Part shown: positions 49,805 to 58,586 of the stretch, one piece after another
How the letters are laid out: each line of letters starts with the position of its first letter
Numbering within the stretch: position 1 is the first letter of the stretch
NCBI RefSeq assembly: GCF_022554085.1
Contig: NZ_JAKFYR010000003.1
Location: 416,074 to 480,073, forward strand
DNA from: Rhodococcus sp. CH91
GTDB taxonomy: Bacteria > Actinomycetota > Actinomycetes > Mycobacteriales > Mycobacteriaceae
Length of the DNA: 64,000 nucleotides
Reading direction: 5' to 3'
Notes under the pieces: model-generated
Database searches by the model: none
What the model saw: only the letters and a program-made list of their open reading frames with translations
What the model was told of the DNA's origin: nothing
Translations under genes and position numbers: made by a program

Positions 49805-51346
49805 ATGCGGCAGATCCCTTCCGAACTGGTCGAACGCTACGAACACGAAGGGTGGTGGACACGCGAGACGATCGGCGAGATGCTGGCCCGTGGCCTGAAG
49901 GCCGCACCCGACACCGAATTCCGCATCCACTCGGCCATTCGGCCGTGGTCGGGCACGGTGAGTGAGGTCGAGCGGATCGCCCGGCGTCTCGCGGCCGGTC
50001 TACGTCGCCGTGGTGTGGGCCCCGGCGACGTGGTGGCCTTCCAGTTGCCCAACTGGATGGAAGCGGCAGCGGTGTTCTGGGCCTCGTCCTTCCTGGGCGC
50101 GACTGTCGTTCCGATCGTCCACTTCTACGGACCCAAGGAACTCGGGTACATCCTGCGCGAGGCCGCTCCCACGGTGTTCGTCTGTGCCGAGAAGTTCGGC
50201 TACACCGAGTACCGGCCCGAACTGTGCGCCGACATTCCCGTCGTCGGAGTCGTCGGCCGCGACTTCGACGACCTCCTCGACGACGCCCCCTTCGAAGGCG
50301 TTCTCCCCGTCGACGCTTCGCAGCCCGCGCTGCTGGCGTTCACCTCCGGCACGACGAGCAACCCGAAGGGCGTGATCCACACGCACCGCACGCTCGGATT
50401 CGAGACGAGGCAGCTGGCCGAACGCTATCCCGCCGACCGCGGCGTGCAGCTCACGGGCGCTCCCGTCGGGCACTTCATCGGCATGGTCAACGCCTTCCTC
50501 ATTCCCGTCCTCGACCACACCCCCATCAATCTGCTCGACGTCTGGGATCCGGCTCGCGCGATCGAACTGATGGAGAGCGATGGCCTCGTCATCGGCGGTG
50601 GGGCAACATATTTCATCACCAGCCTGCTCGATCATCCGAACTTCGATCCCGACCGTCACCTGCGGTACATGAAGTACGCCGGCCTCGGGGGTTCGACCGT
50701 GCCTGCGGCAGTCACGCGCCGGCTCGACGATCTGGGTATCACGGTCTTCCGCGCGTACGGCAGCACCGAACATCCGTCCATCACGAGTTCACTCGTCACC
50801 GATCCGGTCGAGAAGCGGCTGTTCACCGACGGCAGTGCGTGTCCCGGCGTGGAGGTCCGCATCGGGGAGGACGGAGAGATCCTCAGCCGTGGTCCGGATC
50901 TGTGCATGGGCTACACCGACCCCGAACTCACCGCCCGGGCCTTCGACGAGGAGGGCTGGTACCACACCGGGGACGTCGCGGTGGTCGACGACGACGGCTT
51001 CCTCACCATCACCGACCGCAAGGCCGATTTCATCATCCGGGGCGGGGAGAACATCAGCGCCCTCGAGGTCGAGGAGGTCCTGCTGACGCTGCCCGCGGTC
51101 GCCGAGGCAGCCGTGGTGTCGGCGCCGGACGAACGTCTCGGTGAACACGCGGCCGCGGTCCTGCGCCTGCGCCCCGGTCACCCGATGCCGACGCTCGACG
51201 ACGTGCGCGCGCACTTCCTGCAGGCGGGCATCGCCAAGCAGAAGTGGCCCGAGGAGCTGCACCGCGTCGACGACTTCCCGCGCACGGCCAGCGGCAAGAT
51301 CCAGAAGTTCCGCGTGCGTCAGGATATTGCGACCGCTCAACTATGA
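49805..51346 (+). CDS. AMP-dependent acyl-CoA ligase (cyclohexanecarboxylate-CoA ligase-like)
   Basis: A 513-residue adenylate-forming enzyme. P-loop FTSGTTSNPKGVIHTH, adenine motif RAYGSTEHPS, hinge EEGWYHTGDVAVVDDDGFLTI and DRKADFIIRGGENIS, and C-terminal PRTASGKIQKF with the catalytic Lys are all in place. The N-terminal QIPSELVERYEHEGWWTRETI matches the start of cyclohexanecarboxylate/short-chain CoA ligases, and GSTEHPS differs from the plain fatty acid group, so an alicyclic acid is plausible. ATG at 49805 with GGAG upstream. First gene of a four- or five-gene plus-strand cluster. Confidence 0.88.
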   Translation: MRQIPSELVERYEHEGWWTRETIGEMLARGLKAAPDTEFRIHSAIRPWSGTVSEVERIARRLAAGLRRRGVGPGDVVAFQLPNWMEAAAVFWASSFLGATVVPIVHFYGPKELGYILREAAPTVFVCAEKFGYTEYRPELCADIPVVGVVGRDFDDLLDDAPFEGVLPVDASQPALLAFTSGTTSNPKGVIHTHRTLGFETRQLAERYPADRGVQLTGAPVGHFIGMVNAFLIPVLDHTPINLLDVWDPARAIELMESDGLVIGGGATYFITSLLDHPNFDPDRHLRYMKYAGLGGSTVPAAVTRRLDDLGITVFRAYGSTEHPSITSSLVTDPVEKRLFTDGSACPGVEVRIGEDGEILSRGPDLCMGYTDPELTARAFDEEGWYHTGDVAVVDDDGFLTITDRKADFIIRGGENISALEVEEVLLTLPAVAEAAVVSAPDERLGEHAAAVLRLRPGHPMPTLDDVRAHFLQAGIAKQKWPEELHRVDDFPRTASGKIQKFRVRQDIATAQL

Positions 51347-51359
51347 GAATAGTATTCTC
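51345..51359. promoter_or_regulatory. perfect palindrome GAGAATAGTATTCTC, candidate operator
   Basis: GAGAATA and TATTCTC are exact inverted repeats around a central G. The site begins inside the ligase stop codon and lies 22 bp before the amidohydrolase start, ahead of its GAAGGAGGA ribosome-binding site. It shares the GAGAATA arm with the site at 49707-49713, suggesting one regulator acts at both the divergent promoter and an internal promoter. Confidence 0.65.
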
Positions 51360-51381
51360 GCAACAGGAGAAGGAGGATTCG

Positions 51382-52563
51382 ATGCCCGCGAAAGAATTGC
51401 CGTACCCGTTGTTCGATGCGGACAACCACCTGTACGAGACCGAGGAAGCTCTCACCAAGTTCCTCCCGGACAAGTACAAGGGCGCCATCAAGTACGTGCA
51501 GGTCGACGGCCGCACGAAGATCGCGATACGTGGCCAGATCAGTGAGTACATCCCCAACCCGACCTTCGAGGTCGTCGCCCGCCCGGGTGCGATGGAGGAC
51601 TACTTCAAGAACGGCAATCCCGAGGGCAAGAGCAAGCGGGAGATCTTCGGAAAGCCGATGAAGTCGATCCCGGCCTTCCGCGATCCCGCCGCGCGCCTCG
51701 AGCTCATGGACGAGCTCCAGATCGACCGCACCCTGATGTTCCCGACGCTGGCCAGCCTCGTCGAGGAGCGCATGCGCGACAACCCCGAGCTGATCCACGC
51801 GGTCGTCCACTCGCTCAACCAGTGGCTGTACGAGACCTGGGGATTCAACTACAAGGACCGCATCTTCACCGTTCCCGTCATCAGTCTCCCCATCGTCGAG
51901 AAGGCGATCGAGGAGTTGGAGTGGTGCGTCGAGCGCGGGGCGAAGGCCATCCTCGTGCGCCCGGCACCGGTCCCCGGCTACAAGGGACCGCGCTCGTTCG
52001 CGCTCCCCGAGTTCGACCCGTTCTGGAAGCGCGTGGTCGAGCTGGACGTACTGGTCACCCAGCATTCCTCCGACAGCGGTTACGCCCGCTACAACCAGGA
52101 GTGGGACGGCACCGGCGAGGAGATGCTTCCCTTCGTCACCAACGCCTTCCGCATGGTCAGCGAGTGGCGCCCCATCCAGGACGCGGTGGCGTCGTGGGTA
52201 TGCCACGGAGCTCTCTTCCGTTTCCCGGAACTGCGGATCGCCGTCATCGAGAACGGCGCGTCCTGGCTCCCGCACGTCCTCCAGACCCTCGCCGACGTCT
52301 ACAAGAAGGCACCCGAGGGCTTCGGCATGCAGGACCCGGTCGCCGCCATCAAGAAGAGCATCCACGTCAGCCCCTTCTGGGAAGAGGATTTCAGCAAGCT
52401 CACCGCCCTCATCGGCGCCGAGCGCGTGCTGTTCGGTTCCGACTACCCGCACCCCGAGGGCCTGGCCGAGCCGACCACCTACATCGATCACATCCAGCAC
52501 CTGCCCTTCGAGGACCAGAAGCTGGTCATGGGCGGAAATCTCGCGCGGCTCCTCAAGGTATGA
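51382..52563 (+). CDS. amidohydrolase-2 (ACMSD-like) family metalloenzyme
   Basis: A 393-residue TIM-barrel metal enzyme of the Amidohydro_2 family, which includes decarboxylases (ACMSD) and hydratase-like enzymes. The N-terminus PLFDADNHLYE has the His-containing first strand; instead of HxH only one His is present. RTLMFPTLA, VTQHSSDSG and the C-terminal FGSDYPHPEGL with the catalytic Asp are also typical. A near-perfect ribosome-binding site (GAAGGAGGA) precedes the ATG at 51382, predicting high expression. It is placed between two CoA ligases. A decarboxylation or C-C cleavage step is likely but not proven. Confidence 0.84.
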   Translation: MPAKELPYPLFDADNHLYETEEALTKFLPDKYKGAIKYVQVDGRTKIAIRGQISEYIPNPTFEVVARPGAMEDYFKNGNPEGKSKREIFGKPMKSIPAFRDPAARLELMDELQIDRTLMFPTLASLVEERMRDNPELIHAVVHSLNQWLYETWGFNYKDRIFTVPVISLPIVEKAIEELEWCVERGAKAILVRPAPVPGYKGPRSFALPEFDPFWKRVVELDVLVTQHSSDSGYARYNQEWDGTGEEMLPFVTNAFRMVSEWRPIQDAVASWVCHGALFRFPELRIAVIENGASWLPHVLQTLADVYKKAPEGFGMQDPVAAIKKSIHVSPFWEEDFSKLTALIGAERVLFGSDYPHPEGLAEPTTYIDHIQHLPFEDQKLVMGGNLARLLKV

Positions 52564-53993
52564 ACTGGCGGACCATCCCCGAGATGGTCCTCAGCGCCGG
52601 CGACCGCTTCGGTGATGCCGAAGCGGTCGTCGACGGGGACCTCCGGATCTCCTTCACCGATCTTTCCGACCGGATCCGCTGTGCCGCAGGTTCGTTCGCC
52701 GAAGCCGGCATCGGCAAGGGTGATCGGGTCGCGATCTGGGCACCCAACTCCGCTGCGTGGATCGTCGCGGCCTTCGGGTCGCTCGCGGCGGGCGGGATCC
52801 TCGTCCCGGTGAACACCCGCTACCGGGAGGACGAGGCGGGCGACATCATCCGGCGCAGCGACGCGAAACTGACCCTCGTCCAGGACGGCTTCCTCGACCA
52901 GGAGTACGCGGTACCGGCAGGTGTTCCGCGGATCGACCTGGGGTCCGGCTTCCTCGAGAGCGGAAACCCGTTCGCCCGGAGAATCAACGGGGAGGACATC
53001 GCCGACATCATGTACACCTCGGGCACCACCGGACGTCCCAAGGGTGTGATGATGAACCACGCTCAGACGCTCCGGATGTTCGCCGAATGGTGCGATCTCG
53101 CCGATCTGCGCCGTGGGGACCGCTATATGATCGTCAACCCCTTCTTCCACATGTTCGGCTACAAGGCCGGACTCGTCGCCTCGTTCATCCGCGGCGCGAC
53201 CGTCCTCCCCGTCCCGGTCTTCGAGACGGACACCGTTCTCGATCTGATCGAGCGCGAGAGTGTGACCATGTTGCCCGGACCGCCCACCCTCTACCACGCG
53301 CTCCTTGCCGCGCAGCGACGCGGAACGCACGACCTGTCGTCATTGCGCGCCGCGGTGACCGGTTCGGCCGACATCCCCGTCGACCTGATCCGGCGTATCC
53401 GGAACGAACTGCCGTTCGAGACGATCATGACGGGATACGGTCTGAGCGAGGCCGGCACCGCAACCGCATCGCGGCCCGGCGACACCTTCGAGCAGATCGC
53501 CACTACCGTCGGAACACCCTGCGACGGAGTAGAAGTGAGAATCGCCGACGACGGCGAGGTACTCATCCGTGGATACAACGTGATGCAGGGTTATCTCGAC
53601 GACCCGCAGGCCACCGCCGAGGCTGTCGACCCCGACGGCTGGCTCCACACCGGCGACCTCGGCGAACTCGATCCCGATGGTCACCTCCGCATCATCGGAC
53701 GCAAGAAGGACATGTTCGTCGTCGGCGGGTTCAACGCCTATCCCGCCGAAATCGAAGGTTTCCTGCTCGAGCATCCGGCTGTCGACCAGGTGGCCGTGAT
53801 CGGCATCCCCGACGAGCGCCTCGGCCAGGTGGGAAAAGCGTTCGTCGTCTCCTCGGCCCCGATCCCGGCCGAGGACCTGATCGCCTGGAGCCGGACACGC
53901 ATGGCCGGGTTCAAGGTTCCGCGTGTCGTCGACTTCGTCGACGCGCTGCCGGTGAACGCCACCGGCAAAGTCGTCAAAGAACTTCTCCGCTGA
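52560..53993 (+). CDS. AMP-dependent acyl-CoA ligase (FadD3-like)
   Basis: A 477-residue adenylate-forming ligase. P-loop YTSGTTGRPKGVMMNH, TGYGLSEAGTAT for the adenine, GWLHTGDLGELDPDGHLRI, and GRKKDMFVVGGFNAYPAEIE followed by NATGKVVKELL. GFNAYPAEIE and the short length resemble FadD3, which activates the propionate side chain of steroid rings, but the resemblance is to the group and not proof of substrate. The ATG overlaps the amidohydrolase stop (ATGA). Two ligases in one cluster suggest two CoA-activation steps or alternative substrates. Confidence 0.87.
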   Translation: MNWRTIPEMVLSAGDRFGDAEAVVDGDLRISFTDLSDRIRCAAGSFAEAGIGKGDRVAIWAPNSAAWIVAAFGSLAAGGILVPVNTRYREDEAGDIIRRSDAKLTLVQDGFLDQEYAVPAGVPRIDLGSGFLESGNPFARRINGEDIADIMYTSGTTGRPKGVMMNHAQTLRMFAEWCDLADLRRGDRYMIVNPFFHMFGYKAGLVASFIRGATVLPVPVFETDTVLDLIERESVTMLPGPPTLYHALLAAQRRGTHDLSSLRAAVTGSADIPVDLIRRIRNELPFETIMTGYGLSEAGTATASRPGDTFEQIATTVGTPCDGVEVRIADDGEVLIRGYNVMQGYLDDPQATAEAVDPDGWLHTGDLGELDPDGHLRIIGRKKDMFVVGGFNAYPAEIEGFLLEHPAVDQVAVIGIPDERLGQVGKAFVVSSAPIPAEDLIAWSRTRMAGFKVPRVVDFVDALPVNATGKVVKELLR

Positions 53994-54022
53994 CATACCC
54001 GACAATCGACAGGAGCGCCGTC

Positions 54023-54313
54023 ATGACAGACGAAGCTGCAATGCTCGCTTTCGCCGTGAAGTGGCGGCATTGGAACGGCGGGCCGGACGAGGACATCTTC
54101 GTGGCCTTCGGCATCACTCCGGAGGAGTACTTCCACCGCCTGCGCCGCCTGCTGACCAAGCACCGGTGGAACCAGCTCGACCCGCAGATTCTCGAGCAAC
54201 TCGTGCAGATCTGCGACGAACGGCTCAGCACCGTCGACATCCGTTCCGCGACCGGCCGCGACCGTGCGCGTTACGCGTCGTCGACGCATCCGCTCAGCCA
54301 ACTCTCCGCCTGA
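54023..54313 (+). CDS. DUF3263 family small protein
   Basis: A 96-residue protein beginning MTDEAAMLAFAVKWRHWNGG, with FGITPEEYFHRLRRLLTKHR in the middle, the pattern of DUF3263, a short actinobacterial family with a sigma-region-4-like helix-turn-helix. The role is unknown; a DNA-binding function is suspected. AGGAGCG lies upstream of the ATG, which follows the ligase stop by 29 bp, so it is probably cotranscribed and could be the local regulator of the cluster. Confidence 0.8.
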   Translation: MTDEAAMLAFAVKWRHWNGGPDEDIFVAFGITPEEYFHRLRRLLTKHRWNQLDPQILEQLVQICDERLSTVDIRSATGRDRARYASSTHPLSQLSA

Positions 54314-54405
54314 TCCGGCCCCGGGGAAACGTCGCCGGGAGCGGTTTCACGGTCCGCCCACGCGGGTAAACGACCGGGCATCGATCCCGATCGAAGGGCA
54401 CGCCC

Positions 54406-55776
54406 GTGAAAACCGGTTCCGTAGACCCAGCGCCCGAGTCCAGTTCTGCGCCCCCTGAGCAGGTCCGACGTGCCATCGGTGCGTCCGCCATGGGCAATTT
54501 CACCGAGTGGTTCGACTACGGTGTCTACGCCTACACCGCCACCTACATCGCCGATTCGTTCTTTCCCGGTGACCTCGAATCCGCGACCCTGCTCACGCTG
54601 GGTGTCTTCGCGATCTCGTTCCTGATGCGACCGCTGGGTGGCTTCGTGTGGGGCCCACTCGGCGACCGGCTGGGCCGCCGCCAGATCCTGGCACTGACCA
54701 TCCTGCTGATGGGTGGCTCGACGGTGCTGCTCGGCGCCGTTCCGTCCTACGAATCGATCGGGTTCTGGGCACCGGTGCTGCTGGTGTTGCTCCGGATGAT
54801 CCAGGGCTTCTCCACCGGCGGCGAGTACGGCGGTGCGGCGACCTTCATGGCGGAATACTCTCCCGACCGCAAGCGCGGCTTCTACGGCAGTTTCCTCGAA
54901 TTCGGTACCCTGGGCGGCTTCTCGGCCGGGGCGCTTCTCGTCCTGGCGATCGATCTGGTGTCGACGGACGCGTTCATGGCGACCTGGGGCTGGCGCCTCC
55001 CGTTCTTCGTGGCCGGCCCGCTCGCACTCGTCGGCCTCTACCTGCGCACGAAACTGGACGAGTCTCCGGTCTTCCGGGAACTCGAGCAGGAGCACGGCGA
55101 AGAGGCCAGCATCGGAGCCGAGTTCAAGGATCTCCTCACCAAGTACTGGCGGCCGATCGTCACGCTGATGGGTCTGGTCATCGCGCTGAACGTGTGCAAC
55201 TACACCTTGCTCAGCTACATGCCCACCTATCTCGAGAATCGGATCGGCCTGACGAGTACGGCGTCGCTGTTCCTGGTGGTGATCGGCCAGCTCTCGATGA
55301 TGGCCGTCATCCCGTTCGCGGGCGCGTTGTCGGACCGCATCGGGCGCAAACCCCTGTGGGCGATGTCGCTGGGCGGCCTGTTCGTCCTCGCCATCCCGAT
55401 GTACATGCTGATGACGGCCGGTTTCGGGTGGGCGATCGTCGGGTTCACCGTCCTCGGACTGCTGTACGTCCTGCAGTTGTCGACCATCTCGGCGACCTTC
55501 CCCGCGATGTTCCCCACGCACGTCCGGTTCGCCGGATTCGCGATCTCGTACAACGTCGCGACGTCGCTCTTCGGCGGGACGGCGCCGGCCGTCAACGAGT
55601 GGCTGGTCGAGCGCACCGGCAACGATCTCGTGCCGGCCTTCTACATGATGGGGGCGTGCGTGATCGGTCTGATCGCGCTCTACTTCGTGGTCGAGACCGC
55701 GGGTGCGTCGCTGCGTGGACGCGGTATCCCGGGAATCGACACCGAGCCGCACCCCACCGCATTGTCCCGCCGTTGA
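54406..55776 (+). CDS. MFS transporter, metabolite:H+ symporter (MHS) type
   Basis: A 456-residue, 12-helix transporter of the MHS branch (ProP/ShiA/KgtP-like), which imports small carboxylates or betaines with protons. Signature stretches are MGNFTEWFDYGVYAYTATYI, FVWGPLGDRLGRRQILALTI between helices 2 and 3, and the EYSPDRKRGFYGSF loop. The GTG start has GAAGGG upstream. Position at the end of the ligase-amidohydrolase-ligase cluster suggests that it takes up the acid those enzymes activate. It converges on another MFS gene 14 bp away. Confidence 0.88.
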   Translation: MKTGSVDPAPESSSAPPEQVRRAIGASAMGNFTEWFDYGVYAYTATYIADSFFPGDLESATLLTLGVFAISFLMRPLGGFVWGPLGDRLGRRQILALTILLMGGSTVLLGAVPSYESIGFWAPVLLVLLRMIQGFSTGGEYGGAATFMAEYSPDRKRGFYGSFLEFGTLGGFSAGALLVLAIDLVSTDAFMATWGWRLPFFVAGPLALVGLYLRTKLDESPVFRELEQEHGEEASIGAEFKDLLTKYWRPIVTLMGLVIALNVCNYTLLSYMPTYLENRIGLTSTASLFLVVIGQLSMMAVIPFAGALSDRIGRKPLWAMSLGGLFVLAIPMYMLMTAGFGWAIVGFTVLGLLYVLQLSTISATFPAMFPTHVRFAGFAISYNVATSLFGGTAPAVNEWLVERTGNDLVPAFYMMGACVIGLIALYFVVETAGASLRGRGIPGIDTEPHPTALSRR

Positions 55777-55790
55777 CGAGGCGGAATTCC

Positions 55791-57260
55791 TCACCGGACA
55801 GAACTCGACGCGACAGGCCGGGCACTTCCGCTGTCCGCACGGTCCCCGGTGCGGAGGGCCATGGTCACCGCGGCCGCGAGCAGCGCGCTCGCCGCACCGA
55901 TCAGCATCCCCGTCAGGAATCCGCTCTCCGTGGGCACCTCGGTTCCTGCGAAGCCGACACTCATCTGCGCGAGCACCACTCCCGCGACCGCGGCCGATGC
56001 CGTTCCCCCGACCGAGCGCAACAAGGTGTTGACACTGTTGGCCGACGAGATCCGGTCCTGCGGCACCGCTCCCATGATCAACGTGGGAATGGCTCCGTAC
56101 GCCAGACCTATACCGGCCGCGATGACACACGTGATCGCCATCAGGCCCCACGTCGAATCCATCAGGAACACCGAGGAGGCGTACGACACGGCCATCATCA
56201 GACATCCGACCCACAGGGTGGTACGGGGTCCACGGATCGTCGTCAGTCTGGCGCCCACCGGCGACACCGCCATCATGAGCAGCCCGGCCGGCGCGCACCA
56301 CAATCCCATGACCAGCATCGACTGCCCCAGCCCGTAGCCCGTCGCTTCGGGCAGCATCCGGATCTGGGGAACCAGCAGTGCCTGGAAGTACATCGAGAAG
56401 CCGATCAGCGTCGCGACGATGTTGGTGACCAATATCCGATTTCCCCTTGCGACACGAAGATCGACGAGGGGCGCCGCCGCTCTCAGTTCCCATCGACCCC
56501 ACACCAGGAACACGACGACCGAGACGGCGAACAAGGTCAGGACCGTCGCGCTGGTCCACCCCCAGTCGCCACCCTTGGACACCGCCAGCAGCACCGCGAC
56601 CAAGGCGAGCGAGAGACCGAGTGCGCCGAAGACGTCGAAACCTCCCGTCTTCTCCGGCACCGGGGTGTCCCGCACGAGCCAGGCGATGAGCACCGCAACG
56701 AGCACACTGAGGATTCCGACCCCCCAGAACAACACGCGCCAGTTCGTGAACTGCACGACTGCCGCGGCAAGGGGCAGACCGAGCGCTCCCCCGATCCCCA
56801 GTGACGAACTCATCAGCGCGATGGCCGAACCGAGACGCTCGGGTGGCACGAGGGAACGCAGCGCGCTGATCCCGAGGGGAACGATCCCGAACCCGGCGCC
56901 CTGCAGGGCACGACCGACGAGCATGGGCAACAGCGACGACGACAGTGCACACAGGAACGACCCCGCGATGAGCGGGATGGTGCACACGAGCAGCATCCGC
57001 CGGGCACCGTACATGTCACCCAGCCGCCCGGTCACCGGTGTCGCGACGGCGCCGGAGAGCAACGTCACCGTGACCACCCACGAGGCATTGGACGGGCTGG
57101 TCCCGAGCAACTCCGGCAGTTCACCGAGCAGGGGGATGACCAGCGTCGACATCACCGTCGTGACGATGCCCGCGAACACCAGTACCCAGATCGTGCGGCC
57201 GGCGAAGCCTGCCGTCGACGTTTCGTCCACTCCGGACTCTCCTGACTCGATTCCCTGCAC
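55791..57260 (-). CDS. MFS transporter, DHA2 (14-helix drug:H+ antiporter) type
   Basis: A 489-residue transporter with 14 hydrophobic helices of the DHA2 family, which exports drugs, dyes or lipids. VTVTLLSGAVATPVTGRLGDM and YGARRMLL form the helix 2-3 motif, and RALQGAGFGIVPLGISALRS the motif C region. GTG start at 57260; the first 25 residues are polar (ESGESGVDETS). It has no neighbouring repressor, although divergent sequence at 57261-57524 contains only a pseudogene. A role in export of a toxic intermediate is possible. Confidence 0.88.
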   Translation of the reverse strand: MQGIESGESGVDETSTAGFAGRTIWVLVFAGIVTTVMSTLVIPLLGELPELLGTSPSNASWVVTVTLLSGAVATPVTGRLGDMYGARRMLLVCTIPLIAGSFLCALSSSLLPMLVGRALQGAGFGIVPLGISALRSLVPPERLGSAIALMSSSLGIGGALGLPLAAAVVQFTNWRVLFWGVGILSVLVAVLIAWLVRDTPVPEKTGGFDVFGALGLSLALVAVLLAVSKGGDWGWTSATVLTLFAVSVVVFLVWGRWELRAAAPLVDLRVARGNRILVTNIVATLIGFSMYFQALLVPQIRMLPEATGYGLGQSMLVMGLWCAPAGLLMMAVSPVGARLTTIRGPRTTLWVGCLMMAVSYASSVFLMDSTWGLMAITCVIAAGIGLAYGAIPTLIMGAVPQDRISSANSVNTLLRSVGGTASAAVAGVVLAQMSVGFAGTEVPTESGFLTGMLIGAASALLAAAVTMALRTGDRADSGSARPVASSSVR

Positions 57261-57334
57261 CTCGGGCGTGCCGTCACGGCCGGAGGAGCGATGTGAAAGA
57301 TCGCGGGCGTGAGCTCGACGGTCCGCTTCTCCGC

Positions 57335-57516
57335 CTACGCGTATATCTCCTGGCGTTCGTCCATCGACTCCGACAGGCCTCCCGATCGAGGGCGGCGCCG
57401 CGTTGCGCCGCGATGGTCTCGCCGGTGGTCCAGGTGCCGATGGTGGGATACGACAGGAAGGTGAACGAGACAGGCGTGTCCCCGGCGAGTTCGTCGAACA
57501 GTCGCTTGGCTTCTGC
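57335..57516 (-). pseudogene. remnant of a second ABC peptide-type substrate-binding protein gene
   Basis: Minus-strand codons 57516 to 57394 read AEAKRLFDELA, then PVSFTFLSYPT, closely matching EEAQKLFDELA and PVSFTYLAYPT in the intact binding protein at 59618-61195. In another frame, 57382-57335 read SESMDERQEIYA, like ATVEERKEAYD of the same protein about 80 residues later. About 60 codons between the two segments are missing and the frame has shifted. No start or signal peptide remains. It lies 9 bp downstream of the last gene of the transporter operon, as if a duplicated binding-protein gene decayed there. Confidence 0.72.
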
Positions 57517-57524
57517 CGATCGAA

Positions 57525-58586
57525 CTAGACAGCGGCCGATCGCAGGGTCTCCGCGTCCTCATCCGCGCCGACCGCGGCCGACTCGGCGAGATCGCGTCCC
57601 GTGACGGACGGCAGCGGGAAGTGGCACGCCGCGTACTGTCCCGGCCGGACCTCGCGCATCTCGGGTTCTTCCTCCGCGCACCGCTCCTGCGCCATCGGGC
57701 AGCGAGTGCGGAACCGGCACCCCGTGGGAGGAGCGAGCGGCGACGGCACGTCCCCGGCCAGAGGTGGTCCGGCGAAACCCTTCTCCGGGTCGGTCAGGGG
57801 CACCGAGTCGAGCAGTGCCCGGGTGTAGGGATGCGCCGGATCGTCGTACATCTCGATGGAGTCGCCGAATTCGCAGACCTTGCCGAGGTACATGACCATG
57901 ACCTTGTCACTGACCGTGCGCACGACACCGAGATCGTGGGCGATGAACACGACGGTGAGGTCGAATTCCGCCTTGAGTTCCTCGATCAGATTGAGGATCT
58001 GGGCCTGCACCGACACGTCGAGAGCCGAGACCGGCTCGTCGCAGATGAGCAGACGGGGATTCAGGGCGAGAGCCCGGGCGATGGCGACGCGCTGCGCCTG
58101 CCCCCCGGACAACTGCCGGGGCAGCATGCCGGCGAATCTCTCGCCCGGCAGGCCGACCTGTTCGAGAACCGACACCGACGTCGCCTCTCGTTCCTTCGCG
58201 GGAACTTTCGCGACAGTCAGGCCTTCGACCACGATGTCGGCGACCGACCGGCGCGGATTGAGCGACGCGACCGGGTCCTGGAAGATCATCTGCATGTCGC
58301 GCCGGAGCGAGCGCATGCGGTTCTCGTTCGCCTGCTCGATCCACTCGTCACCGAACCGGATCCGCCCGGAGGTGATGCGGTCCAGACGCAGGACGGCACG
58401 ACCGGTCGTCGACTTCCCGCATCCGGATTCGCCGACGATGCCGAGGGTTTCGCCGGGCAGTATGTCGAAACTGATCTTCGAGACCGCCTGCACCGTGCCG
58501 TTGTCGGTGGGATATTCGACCACCAGATCCTGCACACTGAGCAGGGCTTCGTCACCTCGCAGATGAGTGGCACCACTACCGGCCAT
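57525..58586 (-). CDS. oligopeptide/dipeptide ABC transporter ATP-binding protein (OppF/DppF-like)
   Basis: A 353-residue ATPase. Walker A GESGCGKST, Q-loop MIFQDPVASLNPR, signature LSGGQAQRVAIA, Walker B LLICDEPVSALD and switch IAHDLGVV are complete. The C-terminal oligo_HPY region CRFRTRCPMAQERCAEEEPEM holds the three or four Cys that bind an iron-sulfur cluster in this subfamily. ATG at 58586 has GGAGG eight bases upstream. It overlaps the companion ATPase by 11 bp. Last intact gene of the five-gene importer operon; the ligand is unknown. Confidence 0.9.
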   Translation of the reverse strand: MAGSGATHLRGDEALLSVQDLVVEYPTDNGTVQAVSKISFDILPGETLGIVGESGCGKSTTGRAVLRLDRITSGRIRFGDEWIEQANENRMRSLRRDMQMIFQDPVASLNPRRSVADIVVEGLTVAKVPAKEREATSVSVLEQVGLPGERFAGMLPRQLSGGQAQRVAIARALALNPRLLICDEPVSALDVSVQAQILNLIEELKAEFDLTVVFIAHDLGVVRTVSDKVMVMYLGKVCEFGDSIEMYDDPAHPYTRALLDSVPLTDPEKGFAGPPLAGDVPSPLAPPTGCRFRTRCPMAQERCAEEEPEMREVRPGQYAACHFPLPSVTGRDLAESAAVGADEDAETLRSAAV

